Source of the DNA: Ignavibacteria bacterium
Lineage (GTDB): Bacteria; Bacteroidota; Ignavibacteria; Ignavibacteriales; Ignavibacteriaceae
Reading direction: 5' to 3'
DNA: 64,000 nt
Assembly: GCA_021286645.1 (NCBI GenBank)
Contig: JAJTBZ010000008.1
Span: 1-64,000 of the forward strand
Numbering within the stretch: position 1 is the stretch's first letter; each line of letters begins with the position of its first letter. Of this stretch, positions 8,063 to 16,526 are shown in pieces. A program made the position numbers and the translations under genes. The notes beneath the pieces are model-generated. The model had not been told where the DNA came from and ran no database searches. It was given only the letters and a program-made list of their open reading frames with translations.

Positions 8063-8146
8063 TGCCAACACACAAAACAAATAATAGGCCGCGCCCATTT
8101 CGGGCGCAGTCCTACCGCTCGTTCCGTGTGCTTTAAGAAATTGGCA
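8063..8146. repeat. Long imperfect palindrome resembling an attC site
   Basis: Four nested complementary pairs fold the region into one extended hairpin: TGCCAA/TTGGCA (8063-8068, 8141-8146), CACAC/GTGTG (8069-8073, 8126-8130), TAGG/CCTA (8085-8088, 8111-8114) and GCGCCC/GGGCGC (8091-8096, 8102-8107). Unpaired bulges separate the pairs, as in integron attC sites. No integron integrase is present in the window. The outer right arm runs into a truncated reading frame. Confidence 0.5.
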
Positions 8147-8271
8147 GTTTCGAAGCAGAACTAAGCGTAAATGACTACGCAAACTTATATTTCAAACATC
8201 TTGAGGAATACTTTATATTCCCATATACAAAGTTATCAAAATATTTAGAATCTTGCATAGTTGATATTTAA
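8137..8271 (+). pseudogene. C-terminal remnant of an unidentified gene
   Basis: An open frame with no start codon reads EIGSFEAELSVNDYANLYF and continues to ...YLESCIVDI before a TAA at 8269-8271, 44 residues in all. An in-frame stop sits directly upstream. The composition is protein-like, so it looks like the 3' end of a gene whose 5' part was lost. It begins inside the attC-like palindrome, so it may have arrived with that element. The parent protein is not recognised. Confidence 0.45.
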
Positions 8272-9024
8272 TTACAGAGCAAATAATTTGCTTACCTGAA
8301 GCTGATAAGCCGCCCGTTGGGGCTTCTGAACCTCGTGCGAGATGTAGTGGGTTATTTGGTTGTATAGTTCCCACTGGTCGACTGCTATCGGCTGTTCATT
8401 AACGTATTTCACAACACCTTTGCCCAGCCGCTTTTCAACAGCCTCAGTCAGAGCCTTGCTGACACGGTCGTTTTGCAGGGCTTCGATTTTGTTCTGGATG
8501 ACGGGGATATTCTCGTAGCTCTGTTCAACTTGCTGTTTCAAATGATCGAGGCTTAGACCTGCGGTGTGCTTTGCATAATACTTTGCCAGCACTTGGCCGA
8601 ATACCATGCCATTTGAGCAAATACCTCGGATCGCTCCAAAATATGACCTGACACCCTCGCTGCCATTGTACGAATTATGCAGGAAGAGGCTCAGGGCTAT
8701 TTCAGATGCGCCATCGTTAAACACGAGTTCGGGGAAGGTCACCTGCAAGCGCATACGTTCATCACTCACGAAGCTGTGGCTGTCGTCGATATACCATTTG
8801 CTGTCGAAGGTACTCAACTGATCCAGGAGCGGTTTAATTATTTCGCTGTTTGGAACAACCTTGTACGAATCGGACATGATGGATATGAGCTTGCCGTTAT
8901 CCTCGCGGGTGATGGCTTTATAGTCATCCGAAACAACCAGCTTACCACTATCATCTTTTACAAAGACCTGCTTCTCGATGATTGGGAACTGGAATTTCCA
9001 AAGCCTATCCTGATTATTGCACAT
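8272..9024 (-). CDS. DUF932 phage/plasmid-type protein
   Basis: The 250-residue protein matches the DUF932 family (phage/plasmid-like protein), with landmarks SDSYKVVPNSEII, LFLHNSYNGSEGVRSYFGAIR and CSNGMVFG. Members occur in phages, plasmids and conjugative elements near DNA recombination and ssDNA-binding genes, but their biochemical role is not settled. It is the last gene of the minus-strand operon that begins at 12,476 and overlaps the preceding gene by 11 nt. The length is on the short side for the family. Confidence 0.75.
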   Translation of the reverse strand: MCNNQDRLWKFQFPIIEKQVFVKDDSGKLVVSDDYKAITREDNGKLISIMSDSYKVVPNSEIIKPLLDQLSTFDSKWYIDDSHSFVSDERMRLQVTFPELVFNDGASEIALSLFLHNSYNGSEGVRSYFGAIRGICSNGMVFGQVLAKYYAKHTAGLSLDHLKQQVEQSYENIPVIQNKIEALQNDRVSKALTEAVEKRLGKGVVKYVNEQPIAVDQWELYNQITHYISHEVQKPQRAAYQLQVSKLFAL

Positions 9025-9493
9025 TTACCCCTCCATATCCATTGCATCGTGAACGTGCAATAAAAAGAGTCACGGCAACTGATTTAGCATCCATAAGCCC
9101 GCCCAGTTCGTTCTGAATCTTGACCGCATCTTTGCATGACTGCAACATAAGGTCGTAGAAATTGTCAGCTTGTCCAACAGATACAGAATTAGGCACTGGA
9201 GCCATAGGACGCTCCGCCTTTTCAACTTCCACTTCATAGACTGTGATGATCTTCGATCCTCGTTGCTCTGCACGTTTAAGCAGCTTAGCACGATCTCCCT
9301 TCTTCAGGTCTTTTAGTTTATCATGCACTTCGGTTGGGGCAAAGAACGAATATTCGGTTTGCCCGTCTCCATTTCTCACCGCATAGAGATAGTACTCACC
9401 ATACGAACTTTGTCCAACTTGGCATTTGTCAAACAGCAACTCTATCGAGCACGGTTGGTTCAACTGTAACTCCAGTTTCTTCCTGTCCGCCAT
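9014..9493 (-). CDS. Probable ssDNA-related OB-fold protein
   Basis: The start at 9493 (MADRKKLELQ) is chosen because AGGA lies 8 nt upstream; two nearer ATGs at 9502 and 9499 abut that site. The 159-residue product begins with a beta-rich segment (CSIELLFDKCQVGQSSYGEYYLYAVRNG and on to KIITVYEVEVE) compatible with an OB fold. It ends in a helical segment (SCKDAVKIQNELGGLMDAKSVAVTLFIAR) like those in phage proteins annotated as ssDNA-binding. It sits between Gam-like and DUF932 genes. The OB-fold call is inference from sequence texture. Confidence 0.55.
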   Translation of the reverse strand: MADRKKLELQLNQPCSIELLFDKCQVGQSSYGEYYLYAVRNGDGQTEYSFFAPTEVHDKLKDLKKGDRAKLLKRAEQRGSKIITVYEVEVEKAERPMAPVPNSVSVGQADNFYDLMLQSCKDAVKIQNELGGLMDAKSVAVTLFIARSRCNGYGGVNVQ

Positions 9494-10004
9494 TTTCATC
9501 ATCCTTTCTGTTGTTTAGTTTATATGAAAATTCCTCCTTGCCTTCAATGATCTTAATTCCAGGCGGCAGGTTGTAATGAGTTTTTACATACGCCTTGATC
9601 TTTGATAAATCAGGCTTAATACTTTCAGGCATAACCGAAAGCATCTCAGGTCGGGCATTTTTTAAGAACAACTCCAAATCAGTGATTTCGACCTTATCAG
9701 GCTTCTTATGCACTTTAAGAACTCCATGTGGAAGATCCAGCGTTTTTACTTTCTTTTCTCGAATGAATGCCTCAAGTTTCTTTTCAATCCACTCGATTTT
9801 AACCTGCAACCCGTGGTTTTTGTTTAACGCCCATTGTTTAATAATTGCAACTTCTTTATCGGCTTCAGCGAAATTGTGGGCAATTTGTTCCTGCATTTGT
9901 TGCACCTGCATAAGCAACAAGTCGAAGTATGATTCCGAATATTGCTCCTCCTTTGCCTCTGCTTCCGCCAATAACGCTTCCAGGAAGCTTTCACTCTCTG
10001 TCAT
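9429..10004 (-). CDS. gam: Host-nuclease inhibitor Gam-like protein
   Basis: The 191-residue protein fits the Gam family (Mu Gam and bacterial relatives), which binds DNA ends and shields them from RecBCD-type exonucleases. The signs are a long N-terminal helical region (QVQQMQEQIAHNFAEADKEVAIIK), then KIEWIEKKLEAFIREKKVKTLDLPHGVLKVHKKPDKVEITD, the usual beta-hairpin segment with the LPHG motif. It starts at an ATGA overlap with the tiny membrane gene upstream and overlaps the next gene by 65 nt. It probably protects the linear or replicating form of the element. Confidence 0.8.
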   Translation of the reverse strand: MTESESFLEALLAEAEAKEEQYSESYFDLLLMQVQQMQEQIAHNFAEADKEVAIIKQWALNKNHGLQVKIEWIEKKLEAFIREKKVKTLDLPHGVLKVHKKPDKVEITDLELFLKNARPEMLSVMPESIKPDLSKIKAYVKTHYNLPPGIKIIEGKEEFSYKLNNRKDDENGGQEETGVTVEPTVLDRVAV

Positions 10005-10102
10005 GATGGCTCCTTTTTATCGTTTGAGCTTGTGCCGTTAACAAAAGCCAGGAATGCTGCTGCTATAGCGGCCAAGATGGCTTTGATTGTGTTCCAATTC
10101 AT
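10001..10102 (-). CDS. Tiny single-pass membrane protein (33 aa)
   Basis: This frame encodes MNWNTIKAILAAIAAAFLAF plus a short polar tail (VNGTSSNDKKEPS). It has a strong GGAGAAAAG site directly before the ATG, and its TGA overlaps the gam start as ATGA, which favours a real, coupled gene. The sequence is one hydrophobic helix with a charged C-terminus. Its first 65 nt overlap the end of the ribbon-helix-helix gene in another frame. A holin-like or regulatory peptide is conceivable, but nothing shows it. Confidence 0.5.
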   Translation of the reverse strand: MNWNTIKAILAAIAAAFLAFVNGTSSNDKKEPS

Positions 10103-10238
10103 GCTTTTCTCCAATTTCGTTTTTCATTAAGTAGGTTATTACTGCCTCATTGACCATCTTGGTCATCGGCACTTTGGTTTGTTGTTTAAGTTTGTAGAGT
10201 TTACGGACGAGTTTCTCATCGATCTTGGGACTATACAT
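10038..10238 (-). CDS. Ribbon-helix-helix DNA-binding protein
   Basis: The start at 10238 is chosen because AGGAGGA lies about 8 nt upstream; the longer frame from 10253 would begin within that ribosome site. The 66-residue protein MYSPKIDEKLVRKLYKLKQQ, then VPMTKMVNEAVITYLM, matches a CopG/Arc-like ribbon-helix-helix repressor: a short strand followed by two helices, with PMTKMVNEAV as the second helix. It overlaps the amidotransferase stop by 8 nt. It could autoregulate this operon. Confidence 0.65.
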   Translation of the reverse strand: MYSPKIDEKLVRKLYKLKQQTKVPMTKMVNEAVITYLMKNEIGEKHELEHNQSHLGRYSSSIPGFC

Positions 10239-11112
10239 ACAGATCCTCCTCATTCAGCGGTTGGCCGCAGTTGCTGCATCTGTTATACAACTTGCCGTCG
10301 TGGTAAACCGTCATCTCCATACAAAACGGACACTCAACCATGAGTTCATCACCACGGTAAAAATCGCGATAACCGTAAAAGTCTTTGCGCGGACTGTAAC
10401 GCTTGTATGATTCGACACCGTCTTTATTTATGATAAGGGCGTAATTGTTCTCCATCGAGTAGTGATGAAACATTCCTTCGCCAGTGTTAAAGCCGCGCTT
10501 AGAGTTTTTGTGGATACCAAGGGCTTCCCGCATGATATCCGCTTCACTACAGAAAAATAGGATGTCGTCTGCCTCGTCGTAGTAGAGTTCCAGCGGATTG
10601 TCTTTTTTAACAAGCACAAGCCGATCTGGATTGTTTTTATCAATGAGTGCGAATGCAAAGGAACCTTCAAGCTTTTCAAAAACCTGCTTGATCTTGTCAC
10701 CTTTACATTTGGAAGAGAGCACCGCAAGAATAGCCTCGGAATCAACTTCGCCGTCACGGTTTTGTTTACCGAAGATTTCCTTGTCATTATGGATCATTCC
10801 ATTGTGCACAAGGCACAAGCCTTGCTTATTAAATAAAGGGTGGTTGTTTTTGTTGTTCTGTTCAGTTCCCTGTGTTTTCATTCTAGTGTGTGCAATAAAA
10901 ATAGCAGGTAATTCCAAATCCTGCCACTCCTTGGAATGTGTCATGATGGAAGATCGAATCGGGGCTTTTTGAACTATCAAGTTTCCCTCCCTTATAAATG
11001 CGAATCCCGAAGCATCTCTACCTCGGGATTCCAGGAGTTCAAACATCGTTGCTATTTTGGGTTTGTCGGGTTTCTTTTCGCCAAAGCAATAGAATCCCAT
11101 GATACCGCACAT
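10231..11112 (-). CDS. Class II glutamine amidotransferase with C-terminal zinc ribbon
   Basis: The 293-residue protein begins MCGIMGF, so Cys2 becomes the catalytic N-terminal cysteine after Met removal, as in GlmS, PurF and GatB-type Ntn amidotransferases. Further family signs are SRGRDASG (about 29-36), HTRMKTQGT, NNHPLF and LVHNGMIHN. No synthase domain follows; instead a zinc ribbon (C261, C264, C279, C282) closes the protein. It would release ammonia from glutamine for a partner. Two genes upstream in the same operon lies an amidoligase, an association known from phage and bacterial clusters, so the two probably act together on a peptide or small molecule. Confidence 0.8.
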   Translation of the reverse strand: MCGIMGFYCFGEKKPDKPKIATMFELLESRGRDASGFAFIREGNLIVQKAPIRSSIMTHSKEWQDLELPAIFIAHTRMKTQGTEQNNKNNHPLFNKQGLCLVHNGMIHNDKEIFGKQNRDGEVDSEAILAVLSSKCKGDKIKQVFEKLEGSFAFALIDKNNPDRLVLVKKDNPLELYYDEADDILFFCSEADIMREALGIHKNSKRGFNTGEGMFHHYSMENNYALIINKDGVESYKRYSPRKDFYGYRDFYRGDELMVECPFCMEMTVYHDGKLYNRCSNCGQPLNEEDLYV

Positions 11113-11149
11113 AGGGCATTTCTCCTTTCTTTTTGGTTTAGGTAGTTTG

Positions 11150-11758
11150 TTATGCCCTAACGGGTATTCGGGCTTCTGTGAGGCTTAAAATGAGTTTTAC
11201 AGTCGTTTTAAGGCTATTCTGGCGAATGGAAAGCGCCAAACCAAGGCGGTTACAGCCGATCCCTTCCGCAACCTTCCAGTCCAAGCCGTTAAGGAGGATA
11301 AACTCCTTAGTCTGTACCAGTAGGTTGGGGCTAGCAGAAATCTGAAACTCTTCTCGATCCTGAAGCCCGAAGACATAGAGCGGCTGCTCAACCAACCCAA
11401 CTTTGTCTCTAAGTTTAAGGAGATGATGGTCTTTCTCGTTTACCTTAATCGGCGACTTTCTGGACTGTTTGCCCAGCAGCCAATTTCTGGAAAGCGCAAT
11501 AATTTGCTCCCTGTCTGCATCATACACCTCTGGATTATTTGGGGCATCATCATCAAAATCCTCATCCCAGCATTCTGAGCAGTGAGCATCACCATCATCG
11601 TCAAAGTGAGCATCACTTCGGTTCAACAACGCATCACAGCGTTGGCAATAAACGTAACTATCATCAAAGCAGTCCTCACAATATGGGCTATCAAAAGCCC
11701 AGCGGGTTTCATCTTCAGTGATGGGATCGTTGCAGCTTGAACAATAAGTTTTACACAT
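11150..11758 (-). CDS. Cysteine-rich zinc-binding protein
   Basis: The 202-residue protein has an N-terminal array of CxxC pairs (CSSC, CEDC, CQRC, CSEC in residues about 6-65), probably two or three zinc sites, followed by an acidic stretch (DEDFDDDAPNNPE). The C-terminal 110 residues show no known fold. AAGGAGA precedes the ATG. It lies between the amidoligase and the amidotransferase with short spacers, so it may be a partner or substrate carrier of that pair. No family name can be given. Confidence 0.7.
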   Translation of the reverse strand: MCKTYCSSCNDPITEDETRWAFDSPYCEDCFDDSYVYCQRCDALLNRSDAHFDDDGDAHCSECWDEDFDDDAPNNPEVYDADREQIIALSRNWLLGKQSRKSPIKVNEKDHHLLKLRDKVGLVEQPLYVFGLQDREEFQISASPNLLVQTKEFILLNGLDWKVAEGIGCNRLGLALSIRQNSLKTTVKLILSLTEARIPVRA

Positions 11759-11768
11759 GGCATTCTCC

Positions 11769-12476
11769 TTAATTCACACCAATGCCCCAGTTGGGCAGGA
11801 TATTGGTATTCCAGTTAAGGGGATTCTGAGCAAGAAGCATATCAAGCTGTTTTAACCCTTCGCGGCAATCGTCGGGAATAGATTTTAGTTCATTTTTCAG
11901 ATTCTTGAGGAATGTAAGTGAATGTTGCCTGGACTTCATCTGCTCGAAGTTGAGACCATCTTCCTGGACACCCAGTACGGCAAGCTTAGCCAAGGTTAGA
12001 GTTACTAGTGTTGTCGAAGGGCTAAGCAGCCAAGAACCAGGTGTGCGGTACTCAAAGCCGTATTCCTTGCGGCGGTAAGCTTTGCGTTTACCATAACCTG
12101 TTTTTTCACGTTTTTGGCGCTGTCCACGGTCATCAATACAGTTGGAAAGCGAGTAAAGAACGGTGTCCATTGCATCAATGATTTCTGGCGTGGGAGTCGT
12201 GGAAACGTGGATATGTCCGCCGATAGCAAAATCGGCCTGGTAATGGCCAGCATAGAACTCAAGCTCTGGAGCTTTTTCGTGGCCGTACTCCAGTACTATT
12301 TTTATCTGAGCCGTCAGATCGATAACATTTTCTCCATGCATACCCCTAATTTCCGCCACACTTTCACAACCATCACAGCCAAATGCGCTCTGAGACTTAA
12401 AGTAGTTGTGCGCGGGGGTGTATGCTCCATTTCTGAAGCATACCAGTTCAGGATCGCACCCGATAGTGAATGACAT
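11769..12476 (-). CDS. phiEco32-type amidoligase (COOH-NH2 ligase, glutamine-synthetase fold)
   Basis: The 235-residue protein shows the motif series of the phiEco32-like amidoligase type 2 family: GCDPELV at about 6-12, GCDGCESVAEIRG, YQADFAIGGHIHVS, and the C-terminal YGFEYRTPGSWLLSP. These enzymes belong to the glutamine-synthetase-fold ligases and are predicted to form amide bonds with ATP. The family is known from phages and from clusters that also carry class II amidotransferases, as here. The substrate is unknown. It is the first gene of the minus-strand operon 12,476-8,272 and has a TAGGAG ribosome site. Confidence 0.8.
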   Translation of the reverse strand: MSFTIGCDPELVCFRNGAYTPAHNYFKSQSAFGCDGCESVAEIRGMHGENVIDLTAQIKIVLEYGHEKAPELEFYAGHYQADFAIGGHIHVSTTPTPEIIDAMDTVLYSLSNCIDDRGQRQKREKTGYGKRKAYRRKEYGFEYRTPGSWLLSPSTTLVTLTLAKLAVLGVQEDGLNFEQMKSRQHSLTFLKNLKNELKSIPDDCREGLKQLDMLLAQNPLNWNTNILPNWGIGVN

Positions 12477-12612
12477 AAGAACTCCTAATTAATTGTCAGT
12501 TATTTAGGTTCTTATACCTATAAGTAAAATTAAATCAACAAAAGTGTTGATAATCTTCCTTTATTAAAGGGCTTAAGTTGACAATAGGATTCTTTTTATA
12601 GCTAAAATTTCC
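12477..12612 (-). promoter_or_regulatory. Spacer between defence operon and amidoligase operon
   Basis: On the minus strand this 136-bp spacer follows the last defence gene and precedes the amidoligase. It contains CAACA/TGTTG as a small hairpin, a TAGGT/ACCTA inverted repeat spaced by 6 nt (about 12,505-12,520), and then TAGGAG before the ATG. The first could weakly terminate the defence transcript and the second could be an operator. No clear promoter box is seen. Confidence 0.35.
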
Positions 12613-14646
12613 TTAGGCAATTATTTTACTTATAAGTGATTGTAGTTCTTTTTCGTTACTTAATTCATCTCGCATGAAATTAAGTATTCTGCCATATGTT
12701 CCTTGACGAACATACCTATCAACATTGAATAATGACCTATTTTTGCTAAAAAAAGGAGTATCAGAAAATCCCAAATCTGCATTCTGTTCCGCAATGTATT
12801 TGTTAGAACCTTGCCATAGTCTTTTATTGTTATAATAGTCAATTGAAGTAAGTGCTTTCATTTGCTCGTTAAAGGTCTCTAAACTTCTTAAATCTGCAAC
12901 AGTCGATATCTTTTTCTCAAGAAAAAAATCTTTTATTTTCTGCTGAATAAATTGATCTAAAAAAGAAATATCTTTATTGATAAATTCATCAATAAGTATT
13001 CTCAAATATTTGCCACTTTGACTTTTTACTAATTTCTTCCAGTTTTGGCAGTGCCAATTAGTGTAATAATACGGAGAATCCTTTATCCACGTTTGACCGA
13101 TGAACAATAATGCTCGAGTTATTTGTGCATCATTCCTACCAATTGAGTTTGGAAATAGTATTTTGAAGGAACGGAATTGATTTTCAAAATCATTAAGATT
13201 AAATTGACCTGTTTCAAGATGATAATGCGGTCTTAATAGAAAGGATATTTCGCCATTAAATATTTCATGATCTTCAGCTTCCCAAAATACCTTCTCAATC
13301 CCTATGCGCTCTGTAGAATGTTGGTGAAATGCATAAATTGATAATTTAATGACTTCCTCACTATCAAGTATCACTGTACGTCCCTTTGAGTGATGCCTTA
13401 AATCACATACGTCAATACTACCTTGACAATTCGAAAGATACTCAGAAATTAGTTTTATTGCGAGAATTAAATTCGCAGATATATCCTTTGCTATACTCTC
13501 TTTCCTAGAAATATTATAGAAAAATCTAACGAATCGAAGAATCGAATTTGTATCGTGGGAGTGCGATCCTTTAACCAACTCAAGAATTGGAAGGATTTTG
13601 AAGTAATCTATTAGTTTCCTAGCCCCTGTGTAACAAAAATAGTTTCCAGCTTCTCGTTCATATTTTGCGAAAAAACTCATAATCACATTGTTTTCAGCTA
13701 TCCATTTGAAAGCTTCGAAGTATTCATTCAATTCATCCATGCTCGATGGTAAATCGCGCATCGAAACTTTGTAATTGCCTTGAATACTTTTAGGGGGTAA
13801 TAAGTTTGACTTCTTGCAGCTTTGCAAAATATTTACCATCTTTAGGAATTCATTAAAACCTATAGCGGAATCCATATTGTGCCCTCTGTTTTTCCAAAAG
13901 AAATCTTGCCAGAATTCCCAGCGTTTACCCCAATGTGGTTTCTGTTCAGGAGGAACAAGGCTTAAAAACTCGGCTTTCACTGTTTCATTCGCCTCTAACT
14001 CTTTCCCACGTGAATTCATATAAATGTAAAGTTCTTCGCCCTCTCTCCCAGTCTTAATCTCGAAAAAAGACAACTCAACATTTTTTTCAATAAAATTGAA
14101 AAATTCCTTTATTCTTACATTAATTACCGTACTTAACCAGCTTGTAATTGCTTCAAAATTATTTACAATATTTGATATAGTCCGATCATTGTTGTATAGA
14201 TCATAATACCAAGAAAATTGCCTTAATTTATCATTAATAGATATCTCATTATTGTTGATATAATCAATGAAACTTAATAAAAATTCATGAGTTATTTTTC
14301 TCACTTTGTAGTCTATCTTAAGTAAGCCTTCTGAGTATATATAATTTGGCATTTTTTTTTGTTGAATCTTGTACCCAGCAAGAATTAATAAAACCATTGT
14401 TGTTAATCTCTGTTGACCATCGACTAGAAAAAGTTGATTTGGAAATTCTCTTTCATTGTATCCATAAATAAACCCGAGATATGGTTTTTCTTGAGATTCT
14501 TGGTCAAAACTTTCTTTAATTGTCTCACATAAACTAATTACATCCTCTGTTTCCCAAACATAGTCTCGTTGAATTTCTGGAATTATAAGTTGTTCAATTT
14601 GAATGTCCCCAACAAAGTCCGTAAATTTATATTTTCCAGTGTTCAT
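12613..14646 (-). CDS. DUF262 protein without HNH motif
   Basis: The 677-residue protein has the DUF262 (ParB-like/GmrS-type) signatures IQRDYVW at 25-31 and DGQQRLTT at 76-83. Family members such as GmrSD and BrxU hydrolyse nucleotides through this domain and cut foreign or modified DNA through a DUF1524 HNH domain. The rest of this protein is helical and I find no EHxxP-type HNH motif. Its start overlaps the stop of the upstream DUF262 gene by one nucleotide (TAATG), so the two are probably made together and may form a heteromer. It is the last gene of the defence operon. Confidence 0.8.
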   Translation of the reverse strand: MNTGKYKFTDFVGDIQIEQLIIPEIQRDYVWETEDVISLCETIKESFDQESQEKPYLGFIYGYNEREFPNQLFLVDGQQRLTTMVLLILAGYKIQQKKMPNYIYSEGLLKIDYKVRKITHEFLLSFIDYINNNEISINDKLRQFSWYYDLYNNDRTISNIVNNFEAITSWLSTVINVRIKEFFNFIEKNVELSFFEIKTGREGEELYIYMNSRGKELEANETVKAEFLSLVPPEQKPHWGKRWEFWQDFFWKNRGHNMDSAIGFNEFLKMVNILQSCKKSNLLPPKSIQGNYKVSMRDLPSSMDELNEYFEAFKWIAENNVIMSFFAKYEREAGNYFCYTGARKLIDYFKILPILELVKGSHSHDTNSILRFVRFFYNISRKESIAKDISANLILAIKLISEYLSNCQGSIDVCDLRHHSKGRTVILDSEEVIKLSIYAFHQHSTERIGIEKVFWEAEDHEIFNGEISFLLRPHYHLETGQFNLNDFENQFRSFKILFPNSIGRNDAQITRALLFIGQTWIKDSPYYYTNWHCQNWKKLVKSQSGKYLRILIDEFINKDISFLDQFIQQKIKDFFLEKKISTVADLRSLETFNEQMKALTSIDYYNNKRLWQGSNKYIAEQNADLGFSDTPFFSKNRSLFNVDRYVRQGTYGRILNFMRDELSNEKELQSLISKIIA

Positions 14647-16484
14647 TATCCGATCTTTCCTCTTGTTAAGTATTCGACTACATTCTCTATCTTTTGAATA
14701 ATGTATTTCTCATGCTCCTCGATATCCGATTTTGTCCATACATGCAAGCCTGTAAGGCTAGATATAACAAGCTTACTAAACACATCATATGTATGTACGG
14801 GAACAAACTCACCATTACTTATTCTATTAAATATTCTTTTTCGTTTTTCATCAAAAAATCTATTTGACAATTCGGAATTAATACTTTTTTGCAACAATGC
14901 TAAGTTCCCAAGACGATGTAGATTCGGCAATGATTTTTCAATCATTATTCCGAAGGTTTCTCCCTCATCTATATCAAAATTGACGGAAGTCTGCGAATTG
15001 ATTATTTTGTTAAAAATATCTCTTGCAATCTCTTTATTCTCATCATCGGGTAGAATGATATCATCAAATGAATCTGGGAGTAGCTCTTTTATTATCAACA
15101 AATCCGCTTCAGAGAGTTCACCTGTATTTCTAAACACATCTGATTTCTGAGGGAAAATGTGTTCAATTGTCCAATTTTCATCTGAAAGGTTTTCAAAACT
15201 ATACTGAGCCTTGTTTTGATTAGCTAAAGGAAGATACTTTGCAATATCTAACATTAAAAAGACATTAAACAAATCATTCTTTGAATCGTCATATTTTAGA
15301 TCACGTATACCCATATTACTCTTATTTAATGGTAGTTGCTTTAACACCATTTCTTTAAGTGCAGCAATTGCTTCTTCTTTATGGAGGGCAGCGTTCACTG
15401 TCTGTAATACGCTCTCAATCGTATCGGAATTTTTTGAGTGTATCAGATAACCAACCAAATTGTGCAATTCATAATTGTTATACCAATCATCTAACGTGAG
15501 CATGATTCTTCGAATTTTTTCGAATATCTGTTTGACTGACAATTTTCCATTTTTTGTAGCTGTATCTAAATATCTAAACAATGGGTACTGCTCAGAAATA
15601 GAATTCGTTTCTGGGAACGCAAGTTTTATTACCCACGTTACGGATTCATAATTATTTACCCTAATTTTATAAAAAGACTTTATCTTGGGAGTTGATGCCC
15701 ATTTCACTATATCGTCCCATTCTCTACCAATATTTACCCGCATTTCATTAATCTGAATCTCCGTTAGTCTAGTTTGCCGTTCGTGATCTTCCAATGGAAT
15801 TCGCGTAATCAACATCGCTTTTACAAGTTCTTCGTCTCTGAGTTTAACACCCCTATTAACATTTATAAAGATACGCTCGCTTTGCATTTCATTATCGAGC
15901 ATATTTATTATTAAAAGTGTCTTATTTGAGAAATAGTCCACAAATCCAAGTAACTCGTCCTTACTTATTAAATTCTGGATAAAGGCATCAATTCTTTTTG
16001 CAGCCAAGAAAAGATAGTAAACATCTTGATTGTTATGCGATGGTCTTTCAGTAATAAACTTATCCCAAGATTCCGATTCAGTTAGGTCAGTTATATTATT
16101 ATAAATGAACTCCTTTATAAAATTATCTCTTACAGCATATATAAGTTTGTTGTTTACGAAATTATTAACACCGAATTCAGCCTGATATTTTGCGATGATG
16201 CATGAAAGAACTGTTAGTGTGGTTAGTCTCTGCTGCCCATCAATGACCTCTAAATCAGTCGGATTGCTCTTTAAGGTGATGAATTGTAGATAATAAAACT
16301 TCTGCCGTTGTTTATAAGCATTGTATATGTCCATGAGAAGTGTATTAACCTGGCTATTCTCAGCCTCTGAGGACCATTTGTATCCCCTCTGATAGGTTGG
16401 TATAAGGAAATTTTCTTTTTCAGTATCAGCCAGTAGGTCTGTAAATACTCCCTTTATACTGTAAACAGTCTTATATGATAGCAT
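14646..16484 (-). CDS. DUF262-DUF1524 (GmrSD-like) nuclease
   Basis: The 612-residue protein carries DUF262 motifs YQRGYKW at 31-37 and DGQQRLTT at 82-89, and near residue 437 the DUF1524 HNH motif WTIEHIFPQ. Further down is LHRLGNLALLQKSINSELSNR, which fits the asparagine/lysine part of the same nuclease. This is the fused GmrSD layout known from type IV restriction enzymes that cut modified phage DNA, and from other defence systems. It lies 42 bp after the Res-like helicase gene and is coupled to the second DUF262 gene. Whether it needs the upstream methyltransferase is not known. Confidence 0.85.
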   Translation of the reverse strand: MLSYKTVYSIKGVFTDLLADTEKENFLIPTYQRGYKWSSEAENSQVNTLLMDIYNAYKQRQKFYYLQFITLKSNPTDLEVIDGQQRLTTLTVLSCIIAKYQAEFGVNNFVNNKLIYAVRDNFIKEFIYNNITDLTESESWDKFITERPSHNNQDVYYLFLAAKRIDAFIQNLISKDELLGFVDYFSNKTLLIINMLDNEMQSERIFINVNRGVKLRDEELVKAMLITRIPLEDHERQTRLTEIQINEMRVNIGREWDDIVKWASTPKIKSFYKIRVNNYESVTWVIKLAFPETNSISEQYPLFRYLDTATKNGKLSVKQIFEKIRRIMLTLDDWYNNYELHNLVGYLIHSKNSDTIESVLQTVNAALHKEEAIAALKEMVLKQLPLNKSNMGIRDLKYDDSKNDLFNVFLMLDIAKYLPLANQNKAQYSFENLSDENWTIEHIFPQKSDVFRNTGELSEADLLIIKELLPDSFDDIILPDDENKEIARDIFNKIINSQTSVNFDIDEGETFGIMIEKSLPNLHRLGNLALLQKSINSELSNRFFDEKRKRIFNRISNGEFVPVHTYDVFSKLVISSLTGLHVWTKSDIEEHEKYIIQKIENVVEYLTRGKIG

Positions 16485-16526
16485 ATTGCAACCCTGATTT
16501 AGTTTACTTAAACATTATTTACTCAG

